Positions 53,220-63,675 of a stretch of 64,000 bases of DNA are shown here, one piece after another (positions within the stretch are counted from its first letter, which is position 1; every line of letters starts with the position of its first letter). The position numbers and the translations under genes are program-made. This DNA is from Paraescarpia echinospica (taxonomy: Eukaryota > Annelida > Polychaeta > Sabellida > Siboglinidae). The notes under the pieces were generated by a model. The model did no database searches. It saw nothing but the letters and a program-made list of their open reading frames with translations, and was not told where the DNA came from. Where the stretch lies: the NCBI GenBank assembly GCA_020002185.1, contig CM034539.1:25883532-25947531 (forward strand). The letters are read 5' to 3'.

Positions 53220-54034
53220 CCATGTTCGCTTAGGTACATTCCCTTGATCTTGTTAGAGACGTAGCAGATCTGGGTTGTCTCGTGCGAGTTTCCATGACGG
53301 TCCAATCCTGACAAGCGGAGAATGATTGCCCCGATGATTTCGATGGGGTTGGTGTCTATGGCCTGCATCCGAAGTCGGGTGGGAATGAGGTCGCTCTTCT
53401 TGTACCCCATGTTGTGGACCTGTTCCGTGTTGATGATGGTCGATTGGCAGCCAGTGTCAGTAATGACCCGCAGTTGACAGGTGCGTGCCGGTTTACTGAA
53501 GTGATAGCCAAAGTGGGCATAGTCTGATGGCACAACACGGGCCTGCAGTGTGACTGTGGGCTGGCCTTTGACTGGCCTCTCGATCCAACCACGGAGTCTG
53601 TTGAATTGTTGCGATTCGATGACGACTTCCTTGCCACAATTGTTGCTGCCGCGGCTGGCGATGCTGGTGACGAGGCCGATCTCCTCGATGTCGTCAGTTT
53701 CCCCGTTGTTTTCCCGACCGCCAGCACGACTGCCAGATCGAGTGCCGGAAGGTTGTGAGCTGCCGGCACGAGCCCGGCCGGCTCGAGTATCGCAAGAGTG
53801 TGAGTCCTTCGCCTCGCACATCTCTTCGTACACGGAGGGCATGGATCGGTCTGCAGCGCCCTCGGTGTCGTCTAATTTCAGCGTTTTCATCTCCGTGTTG
53901 TCGGACTTGGGCGGCGAACCCGGTTTGTCGATCTTGTCCGACTTTCGAGGCGTCTGTTTGCGGCATACGGCAGAGAAATGCCCTGTCAATGAGCATTTGT
54001 TGCACGTGGCGTTGAAAGCTGGACAGTTGGCCAC
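52832..54034 (-). CDS. zinc knuckle and protease of Ty3-type element 2
   Basis: A 400-codon frame. It opens with CNKCSLTGHFSAVC (zinc knuckle), then a long polar linker, and a retropepsin active site RVITDTGCQSTIINTEQVH (D193-T194-G195) followed by MQAIDTNPIEIIGAIILRL. The last 130 codons overlap the RT frame in another phase and are not meaningful. The upstream gag is in yet another phase. Confidence 0.8.
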   Translation of the reverse strand: MANCPAFNATCNKCSLTGHFSAVCRKQTPRKSDKIDKPGSPPKSDNTEMKTLKLDDTEGAADRSMPSVYEEMCEAKDSHSCDTRAGRARAGSSQPSGTRSGSRAGGRENNGETDDIEEIGLVTSIASRGSNNCGKEVVIESQQFNRLRGWIERPVKGQPTVTLQARVVPSDYAHFGYHFSKPARTCQLRVITDTGCQSTIINTEQVHNMGYKKSDLIPTRLRMQAIDTNPIEIIGAIILRLSGLDRHGNSHETTQICYVSNKIKGMYLSEHGCKQLGIIPESFPSVGAVETNNDAAASSSIARGVRCLRHCPRPSHSLLQKTTEGNLRSGLKTTTKAVLSTHASINPSPSWRDHQSASWSTRTPHLSPFTHLYRFLYTGRNRSRPTWTETSHSASSSLFL

Positions 54035-54650
54035 CGTTTGTATTAGTTCCGTGGCCGGTTCTACCGCAGTAGTGGCATTTAAAATGCCTGTTCTGGTTGT
54101 CGATTTGCGATGGGTTCTTGTCCCTTTTGTACCTGGATATGCCGGCGCCTGTATCGCCGAGGATGGAGGCCTGTGTCTTCTTGCCGATCTCCTTGGCCTC
54201 CAGTAGTTTGATCAAGGCGTCGAGTTCCATGTCCTGTTCCTGCATGCCGAGGACCTCGCGTTGTGTGTCCTGATCATACAGTCCCCGGATGATCACGTCA
54301 CGTACCATATCGTCGGTGTATCGCACTTCTTTTGTACACGTACATTTTTTTGTGAACTGGCACAGATCTGCTTGACCTTTCACCCGGGCAGTAAAGTTTC
54401 TGATTCCCTCATCAGCCTGCTGTTGAAGGTTGTTGAGCGCGACCCTAGACATCATAACGTTTTCGGCTTTGACGGCTAGCCTGTGTATGGAGTGGAGAAT
54501 ATCTTTTTCTGGCTGTTGCTCGATGTCGTTGTTGTCCTGAAACATGGCGTAGCGGAGCTGCTCACTGCAGGTTGTTGACATTGTATGTCCGCTCCGGTGA
54601 GGCCTGTTGCAATCTTGTACGTATTCCACCTTTTCTGGAAGTAGACCCAC
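53694..54650 (-). pseudogene. gag capsid region of Ty3-type element 2
   Basis: A 318-codon frame whose meaningful part runs from CSEQLRYAMFQDNNDIEQQP through HRLAVKAENVMMSRVALNNL, IRNFTARVKGQADLC and VRDVIIRGLYDQDTQREVLG to the zinc knuckle CHYCGRTGHGT. After that it leaves the true frame. The layout matches a gag family widespread in marine invertebrate Ty3-type elements. Confidence 0.78.
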
Positions 54651-54840
54651 CGCTCTGTCGTGATGCCCATGTCAATGGGCGGGCGGGGCGGTCTGCCTTC
54701 GCTTTTTTTGGGGCGGTGGCTTGGGTGGGCGGCGGCACTGCATTGTTCTCCGACGTGTTGTGCATGGCATACTCGACCGGTAGTTTTTCAGTCTTGTAAT
54801 CACAGCCTGTGTATGTGCATCGTATTTCCACATTGGCCAT
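54476..54840 (-). pseudogene. gag N-terminal region of Ty3-type element 2, two frames
   Basis: Frame 54840-54562 starts MANVEIRCTYTGCDYKTEKL, with C-x4-C as usual for this family, and reads to DRPARP. Frame 54670-54476 continues with TTERWVYFQKRWNTYKIATG and LTGADI. Indels near 54690 and 54570 separate them from each other and from the next frame. Confidence 0.72.
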
Positions 54841-55099
54841 GATGATATAGTTTGAGTATGTTTGTTTAACTACAATCTTGGTAGAGCCTCCGTCTGTAGT
54901 ACTGTGTGTATGTGTAGCAGTGTTTCGTTCATTACGAGCATTATAAACACTATATTATCGCTCACAAACAGAACTATTCGCGGTTTCGTTGTTTCTACGG
55001 CAAGAACTGTAGTATCTTTTCACTACTGCCGATTAGTGGAATATGCGTACGATACATATCAGTACTATCTGATAAATATACCTTTCAGTGCACCGCGCA

Positions 55100-55256
55100 T
55101 TCTAAAGAATGAGACAGCGATGGTTTTGAACGTTTAATGCTGATGTGCGGTGCAGTGAAAAAGAACGAACACGGATATGTGCGGTGCACTTAATAAGAAC
55201 GAACCATAGAGGCGATGAGAATAGAACAAGTTAACATTAATAATGTAGCGTAATTG
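55100..55256 (-). repeat. 5' LTR of Ty3-type element 2
   Basis: 157 bp, identical to 49589-49745. Just inside it the leader carries GCGCGGTGCACTGAAA on the element strand, an inverted near-copy of a motif in the LTR itself. Confidence 0.88.
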
Positions 55257-55259
55257 ATA

Positions 55260-55620
55260 TTGTAAAAAAAACACAGTGTAACGCCTGTGCCAATGTCGAT
55301 GCATTTATGTGATGTGTGTATGTCATGAAACGCATTATTGTGGATTAATTTGCAGGGCCTAATAACGCAAGTATTCGCCACGTATAGCAAACAAATAGGG
55401 TAGAACAAATGGATACCTGAACAAAAAAACATTGAGTATTGCAATAATATTTACATGAAAATATGTATTTATTCGTGTAATGTGAATAATTGGAGGTGCA
55501 AATTTTCTATTTCGATTAATTCATTCAATTCATCATACTTTACGGGATTCAATTCCAATGCAATGTGTTTTGGTTTTATTCAATTCAATTCATATTCAAG
55601 CATTTCGTTGATCAATTCAA
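55260..55620. other. AT-rich stretch with ATTCAATTC repeats
   Basis: Several ATTCAATTC copies at 55515-55620 continue on the far side of the Tc1/mariner element (56996-57010), so the transposon interrupted this repeat. Confidence 0.55.
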
Positions 55621-55623
55621 TTC

Positions 55624-56994
55624 TAGTCTTTTGCAAAAGTTTAAGACCAGGCTCGATTTTTTGAAGAAATTTGACAAAACTATGATTTTTTGGCCTTCAC
55701 ATAACATTGTATCAGTTTATTTCGCCAAATAAACGTAGTACAACATAATATGAAACTTTATGTCGTCCAAAAGTGCCAGTGTCTCTACTTTTCAGTATTT
55801 AGTGTGGCCTCCTTTGCTGTCAATGACCGCCTGGATGCGCATACTAGAAACCAGAGATTCGCAGTACTCCTTGGTGATTTCGGTGACCCAAACGTCCTAG
55901 ATAGCTTGTTTCAAGTTTTGAGCGCTTGATGGTTGTTTTCCTGCCATTTTATCCTTCATTATAGTCCACAGGTTCTCAATGGGATTTAGATCTGGGCTGT
56001 TCCCAGGACATTCCAGCACGGAGATTTTGTTCTTCTTGAGGAAATCAGTGGCTACCTTGGATCGGTGACAAGGAGCGCCATCTTGCATGGAAATCGTACG
56101 TTTGTGGATGTCCATATGCAGTTTCAGCTTCTCCTTCAGCAACTCCACGTACCTAGGTCCATTCATAATGGTGTTAGGTGGAATAAAATACAGACCAGAA
56201 GGGCCAAAACATGACATGGCACCCCAAATCATCTGACTTGGCGGGTGTTTCATTGTGGCTGCTGTATATTTCTCATCAAATCGCCTACCTACTGGCCGCC
56301 TAACGTGCCTCTTGCGAGGTATAAACTGTTGCATGGTCGATTCATCTGAGAACAACACTTTCTTCCACTGCGCGAGAGTCCAGTGGCGATGTTGTCTGGC
56401 AAAGTCCAGTCTCTTTTTTTCATCACAGGTGTCAGGCGTGGCTTCCGGGCCGGCTTGCGGGACATGAGCCCAAATTCCTTGCTGAGACGTCTCGAAACAG
56501 TACTGAGACTTATTTCCGTATCTTTTAAGCGTAAAGCAGCCCGAATTTTCTTGCATGAGCTCATTGGCGAGCACACCACGATGCGTTTCATTGCGCGGTC
56601 ATCCCTGAGCGTAGTTTTCCGTGGACGACCACTCCTCACGAAATGTGCCATCAGTATTGAATTTGACGATGGAATTGTGCACGGCTGTCTTGGAATAACG
56701 TAATTTAGCACTAATGTCTCTTTCCCTATATCCTTCTCCATGTAGATTCACTAATTGTGCCCTTAGAATCTCTGTCAAAGACGATTTTTTGCCCAATTCA
56801 GGGAAGGAGACAAAACTAAAAAACACCTAATCGATACTGAAAGCAGCAAACAAATGACCTGGAAGTACTGACTAGGCGTATTGCTTCAAGGCCCAAATAG
56901 GATGATGCAATCCAGACATTATCTGATGCAATCTGATGCCATACCATAAAATGCTTAACAATCGTGCCTGGTCTTAAACTTTTGCAAATGACTG
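55624..56994 (-). mobile_element. Tc1/mariner element, 1.37 kb
   Basis: Terminal inverted repeats share GCAAAAGTTTAAGACCAG (left about 55633-55650, right complement about 56968-56985) and extend to AGTC/GACT at the outer ends. The right end is followed by TA; the left end is slightly mutated (CTAGTC). The interior is a broken transposase on the minus strand. Size and end sequence are typical of Tc1-like elements. The insertion lies in an ATTCAATTC repeat. Confidence 0.85.
55897..56826 (-). pseudogene. Tc1/mariner transposase (DD34E), broken
   Basis: Three overlapping minus-strand frames are parts of one protein. 56826-56599 has the N-terminal helix-turn-helix (LTEILRAQLVNLHGEGYRER, DISAKLRYSKTAVHNSI). 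56741-56289 has the second DNA-binding part (SGRPRKTTLRDDRAMKRIV). 56574-55897 has the catalytic domain: VLFSDES, MQDGAPCHRSKVATDFL and SPDLNPIENLWTIMK. There are 34 residues between the second Asp and the Glu. At least two frameshifts disable it, but all three catalytic residues survive. It lies between the element's inverted repeats. Confidence 0.87.
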
Positions 56995-56999
56995 TAATT

Positions 57000-57855
57000 C
57001 AATTAAGAATTGAACCCAACGCTGCCTACTAGTGTACTATACATTGCTACTTGTGTGCACAATATCATATTTAATATGTATCTTGTTAAAATCATGTTGT
57101 TGTGCTGTAGGTACCAGGGCATGGTACTTGCTCTTCAAAGATGGGACATTTGTGGGTTGTGTTTAATGATGCAACTATTAGAAAGAATTAAGAAAGACAA
57201 TTCTTATCCAATAAAAGCGGCGTGGTATTGCGTGATGTAATTCCTCATGTTCACATTACATGATTGTTCATCTTTTTATAAGACACATTGTATATGTCCC
57301 ACATCCATTGTATCAAGAAGCTGCAATGCTGGGTGTATTTAAACAAATCTGTGGTTGTACTTGCATGACAAACAGTCCTTTAACACATTCCAACACAATA
57401 AGTATTGTTTAATTTGCATTACATTGATAATGAGTTCACGGAAACTGTTTGACAGTAGCTGCCTAACCTGAAGGAGAAGAGAAACAATCTTGGATCATCA
57501 TCAATGTTCCGATCATAGTCAACGCAATATGTGTTGTTTCATGATGTAATTTTCTTGCATTGAATGGAGAAATAAAACAGTTGAATTGCATTATGGTGTT
57601 ACCTTTACTAAATAAGTATGTGCAAAAACTTCCATTCAACATAGGTGCATGTTCATATCAGTATGTAGGCATTTGTTGTCATATTAGTATGTAGGCATTT
57701 GTTATGCAATATATACATTTTGACTGTCCTAGGAGTGATGTTGAGTAAGGAATAAAAAATCAGGGTTCAACTTAAATTTTCAAAACTGTATATGCTTGAT
57801 TTGTCAGTGTGTTGTTTACTGGGTCACATAAAAATTAATATATCACTTCAGATAA
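57000..57855. other. no gene recognised
   Basis: A 76-codon frame at 57010-57240 has no recognisable domain. A 32-bp partial direct repeat (TATGTAGGCATTTGTT) occurs near 57661 and 57688. Confidence 0.35.
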
Positions 57856-57858
57856 AAA

Positions 57859-58375
57859 TGGGCCAAGAGGCCCTGAGGTCCTTTGGATTATATTGTGAGT
57901 TTGTAATTATTAATGAAATGTTTTTGGTGAATCATAGTTATAGATTATTAAGATAATTATGTCGATTGCTGTTTAAAGTTCCTCAGGTTCTACCAGTGCA
58001 GTAGGGATTCCCATTACACATTAGTTACAGCCCACTGTTTGACACAGCTTAAAACCTACACGCAACTGTCCAGTTTAACAGGGGTCTAGTGGGTTAATGC
58101 TGTCTGTTGACACAAGCCCCTGCCAGTGACCAATTACAACTACTGCAGTAGACAATTTAGTTAGCAAATCTACCATTTTAGGGGATCTTTGGTTCCCTTA
58201 GAATGATTCAATCAATACAGATTTCGTGTATAGTGGCACTACCACAAGAAATGTCTATGCAAAATTAAAGCAAAAGTTGCTTAACTCTTTCTGAGATACG
58301 GCAGCTAATGGCGGACGTCGGACGCACAGTGATGGCAATAGTCCTTTGGACCTTCAGTCCAATGGACTAAAAAAG
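57859..58375 (-). repeat. dispersed repeat with GTCCTTTGG ends, copy 2 (inverted)
   Basis: It starts GGGCCAAGAGGCCCTGAGGT and ends AGTCCAATGGACTAAAAAA. It contains, in reverse, the blocks of copy 1 at 21033-23420: AGAATGATTCAATCAATACA, the GACAGTTGCG-type segment (complement CGCAACTGTCCAGTTTAACA) and GTCTGTTGACACAAGC. It is shorter than copy 1 because it lacks the inserted LINE scrap and duplications. Confidence 0.6.
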
Positions 58376-58454
58376 GTAGGTAGGGACCACGTAAAAAAAT
58401 TAAATACACATGGTGAAGGCAATTAATGGAATCAGTGGATGTGCACAACGAGTA

Positions 58455-58545
58455 CTGTTTTGGATGCAACATTCAAACGCCAGCAGGATTTGAACCTGCC
58501 ACACATCACTGGACCACAATGAACTCCACTGCTCTGACTTGTGGT
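58455..58545 (-). repeat. tRNA-like SINE head
   Basis: On the minus strand GCAGGTTCAAATCCTGC forms a perfect 5-bp T-arm with a 7-base loop and a B-box sequence. A weaker A-box-like stretch lies about 45 bp upstream. The rest does not fold as a clean tRNA. Confidence 0.4.
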
Positions 58546-58830
58546 AACATTGCATGAATTACAACTTAGAAAATAACAGTAATCTATTTCAAATGAAATA
58601 ATTTTGTCAGATAAACGTTATATATTACATGCCATTTAATTTATGAAAATCCTTACATTATTGGTTCATACAATACATGTAAAACTAAAAATGAGTGCTT
58701 GTAAATAATGTAATGAACATTTTAGATAAATGTTGTCATTAATATTATTACTTATACCAAGAATGTTATGCTGTGTAGCTAGCAAACAAACCAAGCTGAT
58801 GGAAAGAGGAAATTGAAGAGTTCTACTCAA

Positions 58831-59150
58831 CAGTGCCATTAATTGGACAATGGGTCACCTGACACAAGATGATGCCTGACTATGTTCTGCCCCATTCTGT
58901 TCTGTGCGACATCTACTGGGAAATTGTACATCACTTCGTGTTTCAAATGGATGTGTGCATCTGATAGCTTTGTGTACCAAAATGCATAGCAGTGCTGTTA
59001 ATTGGACAATGTGTTAACTGACACAGTAGTGAAGAACATGCCTGGCTTTGTTCTGCCACATTGTCATTAGTTCTCTGTGGCTTCTGCTGGGAATATGTAC
59101 ATCGCTACATGTTTCAAATGGATTTGTGCAATCGATCGATTTGTGCATAC
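58831..59150. repeat. about 160-bp tandem duplication
   Basis: Units start CAGTGCCATTAATTGGACAA (58831) and CAGTGCTGTTAATTGGACAA (58990). They share ATGCCTG, TTTGTTCTGCC, TGTTTCAAATGGAT and ACAAATGCA, with about 75-80% identity. Confidence 0.75.
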
Positions 59151-59169
59151 AAATGCACAACATTCCATC

Positions 59170-60700
59170 ATTTTGTTGCAAAACAGGAGTACAGTATACA
59201 TAATAAAACGTGTGCTTTCTTATGCTCATCATGCTTGGATTGTGTTCTACAGCATATTCTTCAACATTTGTTGAAACAAGTTTGTGTTAAATGAACTATA
59301 CTGGGAGTAGTGTATAAAAAGGTGCCACCAAAGTTGATTTTACAATAATTTTGAAAATTCACAATGTTCCACAACATTCCAAATATTTCAATATGTCATC
59401 AGTGGCTTCGTGCATGGAGGTCTGGTGTTTTTCTTTTAAATCAATCCGTCTGACATGAGCTGTCACTATATTCATTCTCCGTTTATTCCATATATTTTCC
59501 TTCTTTTCTTTGCTAAATCTGTGACATAAACAGCAGCTGGTCCACGTTTCCTTTTGATAATTTTATTGGTCACGACTCATTCGCATGGCGGTGGCTAATC
59601 CAAACACATACATGTTGATGACGTTTTTCTTGCATCTATTAACTCTATGTAGCTAATCGAAGTCTGACAGTCCAGAATATTCATGAGAATGCTTTATACG
59701 GATCGTGAAGGTGGGGTCAAAGTGGAAACTGTGCATACATGCTGTTATTTTTTTGATATATTGTTAGGGTCATTAGTGATTACTAAAACATAATTCTAAT
59801 GAAATAAAGGCATATAATTACATGAGATAATCATATTAACAGGATTATTTAATAACTGCGTACATTACAAAGAGAATAAAATTATCAAAGAATCGCTTTA
59901 AGTTTTACTATTATTATTTATTATCTTTAATATGTACATCATGGATAGCACAGTACAGCATAAATAAATAAAACAATATACATCATTGCATTTTGCAACA
60001 AACTGTTAGTAAACATAAAATAATATTCTGACTGCATCATAGTATAATAAATTACCTCTGGTAGACAATATTAAAATGCAGAAATAATTACTCAAACTAA
60101 TAACCGTAATAAATACCCCCAGCTGCTGTCAACATTAAGTTTAACGTAACCTTATTTAATTTAATGAAATATTGTGTATTTTATTGACTATGACAATACT
60201 AATTATTGTCAAAAAGTAAATAAAGTGAATTGTGGTCTATCCCCACGTCTGAAGACATCCATAAAGTGGCGCCACCTACCGGAGTTTCATGTAAAAACGA
60301 GTGAATTTCTTATACATTTTTATCGATAAAAAACATTAAATTAAATTTTTTGATCACGTGATAATTGTGCATGTGTAGAATAGGTGTTGTAGATATATTA
60401 TGGTGAGAAGTTTGGTGACTGTAGGTCACCGTTTTCTTGGACTTAGTTTTTTTAGGTGCGGGCCTAGGCTAAGCCTAAAGTTAAGTGCAAAACTTACCAA
60501 AAGTACCCGAATTTATTTCGTATAAGTATAACTACAAGGGCAAGGCATTTATTAGGCCTACATGTAATTCTAACGCTATGCCTAAGCACGCTTTGTGTAC
60601 TGTAGACCCTTTCAGTTACCACCCAAACATTAAATTGTGAACCATAAGTTATAAATAGGTCGGTGGAGTAACGGTCGCTACAGCAAACGAAAAATTATTA
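59170..60700. other. AT-rich stretch without gene
   Basis: No coding or RNA gene seen on either strand. Confidence 0.45.
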
Positions 60701-61209
60701 GTTGTATAGAGTAAGGTGGGGCAAAGCGCCCATGTTGGGGCATAGCGCCCATGCCACTATCTTGGCGAATATTGCATTTGTTGGCTCCACATAGCGATCA
60801 AATGATTAATGACTGAGTCCTGACGACACATCAGCGTGCTATGGTTTTACAGAATCGAACACTATGTAAGTACAGCTGATTTACCGTTTCTTTATTATTT
60901 GTTATAAGATAGCTTCCATATTAATCAATAAATTGCCCCTAGATGGTTACGAATTTTGAAACGCTTGGAATAGCTTTCTACGCTATATTGTATAATCTGC
61001 ATTTTCATACCTTCAGTTGCGGTGAGCGATAAAAGAAAATGTCATGACTCAAACGTTCTCAGCATAGTCGCCAGTGGGGCATAGCGCCACCTGTGAATTG
61101 GGGCAAAGCGCCCATGCCTGCGCGATATGCCCCATCTGCAATTATTGATATAAAATTATCATTGTGAATATATTTTAGATGGCATGTCGTTGTGTAAATA
61201 CAATATACA

Positions 61210-61445
<236 letters not shown>

Positions 61446-61582
61446 CGTGTGAATTTTAATGATATAATTTTTTCAAACGTTCTTGTTATTATTATAAGGA
61501 TAACAGCTACAGCATATTCGTTTCAGATTGAGAGACAGCAAGGTTCGAACGTACAAAAGAAAGTCTACACAGGGGTCGTATA

Positions 61583-62155
61583 GGTCTGAACGACTGGCGT
61601 TAGCTGTAGCGGCTGTCCACGAAAGACAAAGTATGCAGGGGCAGATTATGAAATACCAAGGCGCACACTAAAGCGCCATTGCTCTGGTGTTGTACAGCTC
61701 CCTGGCGTTGTTGCTATGGGCAGCAAGCGTTGCGTATTCTCAAGTGCCTTTGAAGCACAATTGGTAGATTGTGCAAAGGAGATGGCTAAGAGAATGTACG
61801 GATTGAGAACTATTGATGTCAGGCGTTTGGGTTACGCTGTTGCCGCAAAATTTGGCATACAGCACAATTTTGATGACGAGCGTGGGCTAGCTGGAAAGGA
61901 CTGGTTGTCAAATATTATGAAGCGCCACCCAGAGTTGTCGATTCGTGCGCCAATTTCCAATAGCCTGGCCCGTGTCGAAGGTTTCAACCGCGATGCAGTT
62001 ATGGCGTTTTTTGCTTTGTACAAAGATGTCCTGCACGGAGGGGATCACAGAGCTACTGCCAATTGGAACTGCGATGAAACTGGCTTCACGACGGTAGCGA
62101 AGGTAGGGAAGGTCGTATGCGAAACTGGAACAAGGCAAGTAGTAATATACGTGGT
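61583..62155 (+). pseudogene. pogo/Tigger-type transposase, truncated
   Basis: Upstream of the ATG at 61716 the same frame reads IPRRTLKRHCSG, and one shift earlier RSERLALAVAAVHERQSMQG. Together these make a psq-type helix-turn-helix. The main frame has SAFEAQLVDCAKEMAKRMYG, the CENP-B-type DNA-binding segment GLAGKDWLSNIMKRHPELSI, RVEGFNRDAVMAFFALY and NWNCDETGFTTVAKVGKVV with the first DDE aspartate. After VCETGTRQV the homology ends at 62150, where a different repeat begins, so two catalytic residues are lost. Confidence 0.75.
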
Positions 62156-62161
62156 TCATCA

Positions 62162-63386
62162 GGGATGTTGGATTCGGATTGGAGGAAGAGGAATGACGTC
62201 ATATCTAGGTCAAGGTCAAGTGCCCGGATGTATGTCAAGGTCATGGTCAAACACCCGGATGCAGGTCAAGCGGCGCCCCGGCGGATTTTTTGGAACTAAA
62301 ATAACGCCCCCTATCGGATTTTTGGGAAACTAAAATAGCGCCCATATCGGATTTTTTGGAACTAAAATAGCACCACCTGGCGGATAGGTCGTGAACTAAA
62401 ATTTTCATATCGAAATTTGTGTTACCAAAATAGCGCCCCTTCCCTTTGGGAACTAAAATAGCGTTACCTGGCGGAACTTTCATAAAACAAATTTCCATGG
62501 CGGATAAGTCGTGAACTACAAGTGGTGCCACCTTACGGACAAGGGTTGGACTAAATGTAGGAGTACTGCCAAAATTGGTGCGTTTTATTTATGAAAATTG
62601 GCGCCCCTTGGTGGAAAGGTTACGAACTGAAAGAGAAGTACAAATAACTCCCCCTGACGGATATTAGTGAACCAAATATCGATACTGCTTAAGTTCGTGT
62701 CTCTTGTTTCTTTTTTCTCTTTTTACTATAAAAATAGGTCAAAGACGTCATTAAATAGGTCAGTGACGTCGTTAAATAGGCCATTGCGCATGCGCAATGG
62801 TGTCTTTTCTTATGTCCCATAGGTTGTCGACCATTTGTTTAGGTGTAGGCCTCTCTTAACCTATACATTTACAACTTTAACATAGGTCCAATTCTGACGA
62901 ATCGGTAGAGAACTACTAAAATAAGTCAAATTTTGTAATTTCTGGTTACCATACAGATCTACGACCTGCCCATCTCCCTGTTTGTAAATGTTTGCCTATC
63001 AATGTCTCTTATTACTTGCATATTGCGTACCTATGTATGTTACTAATGGCATACGTGAAGTGATTCCTGAACATGTAACATTCTTTGAGACATCTTTATC
63101 AACAAAATCAAGGTCTCGCAATACTTTAACATTCATCAGTGCTATAGTTTTTAAACAATGCTACAGTTTTACATAGAACATTTGCACTTACCTCAGTTGA
63201 TTACTCGGATGCAAGCTGGTATGATCTGGTATATAGCGGTGGTCTACATGGGACGGTTGGATTCGGATTGGAGGAAGAGGAATGGAGCCCCCTGACGGAT
63301 AGATCATGAACTACAAACATCATCCCTGACGGATATCAGTCAACCAAATATCGATAGTGCTTAAGTTCGTGTCTCTTGTTTTTTGT
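62162..63386. repeat. repeat block in two copies with a degenerate internal array
   Basis: GTTGGATTCGGATTGGAGGA and then AGAGGAATG occurs at about 62168 and 63256. CTGACGGATAT.AGT.AACCAAAT and GCTTAAGTTCGTGTCTCTTG follow at about 62655-62712 and 63330-63382. In the first copy, 62270-62560 is filled by about eight loose repeats of GGATTTTTTGGAACTAAAAT followed by AGCGCC. No coding sequence. Confidence 0.6.
62744..62800. promoter_or_regulatory. two CRE-like GACGTC palindromes and an NRF1-like palindrome
   Basis: GACGTC lies at 62744-62749 and 62765-62770, 21 bp apart within near-identical AATAGGTCA...GACGTC.TTAAATAGG units. A perfect 20-bp palindrome CCATTGCGCATGCGCAATGG lies at 62781-62800 and includes the NRF1 consensus TGCGCATGCGCA. 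No gene start could be tied to it; the next gene on this strand is at 63669. Confidence 0.35.
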
Positions 63387-63571
63387 CAAGTGCTTACTCC
63401 TGGTAGATACATCATCATCAACTGAAAGCACCCCTGTTAGATAAGTGGTGAACTAAATAACTACTCTGCAGTCCGCGCTTTTGTACTTTCTACTCAGAGG
63501 TCCATGCTTTTGAATTTTCTATTCTACAATTCGTGACCTTTATGTTCTGTTCCATAATCTTTCGGCACGCC

Positions 63572-63607
63572 CACGTGACTTTTCGGCACATTCACTAACT
63601 ATATAAG
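63572..63607 (+). promoter_or_regulatory. TATA promoter with E-box for the right-end ORF
   Basis: TATATAAG at 63600-63607 would place a start site near 63630, about 40 nt before the ORF. CACGTG at 63572-63577 and two TTTCGGCAC copies (63560, 63580) lie just upstream. Confidence 0.5.
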
Positions 63608-63642
63608 CGCGGTGTTTTGCCAATCGGACCGGCATTCGTATC

Positions 63643-63675
63643 ATGACGACAGCACGGCTAACATCATCATGTTGA
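63643..63675 (+). CDS. upstream ORF overlapping the main start
   Basis: ATG at 63643 gives ten codons (MTTARLTSSC) and a TGA at 63673-63675. The stop lies just past the main ATG at 63669-63671, so the two overlap by a few bases. If the leader begins near 63630, ribosomes would meet this ATG first. Confidence 0.3.
   Translation: MTTARLTSSC

Larger units (their letters stand above)
49589..55256 (-). mobile_element. Ty3-type LTR retrotransposon 2
   Basis: Two direct repeats of 157 bp, identical base for base, enclose a 5.35-kb minus-strand interior with gag, zinc knuckles, protease, RT/RNase H and integrase in Ty3 order. The repeats are short and do not begin and end with TG/CA at the limits of identity. 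A purine tract (GGGGCGAGGGAGGA) lies near the 3' LTR. The coding region is split by at least five frameshifts, three of them in gag. I saw no target duplication. The gag and RT look like a family widespread in marine invertebrates. Confidence 0.88.

Noticed and set aside
49839..54842. Plus-strand ORFs of 60-218 codons
   Set aside because: Shadows of the minus-strand Ty3-type element 2.
57010..57240. Possible next carrier exon after the orphan exon (begins after GTAG, YQGMVLALQRW)
   Set aside because: Expected LYKGLLPKIMRLGPG-like sequence is absent and the frame has no carrier motif.
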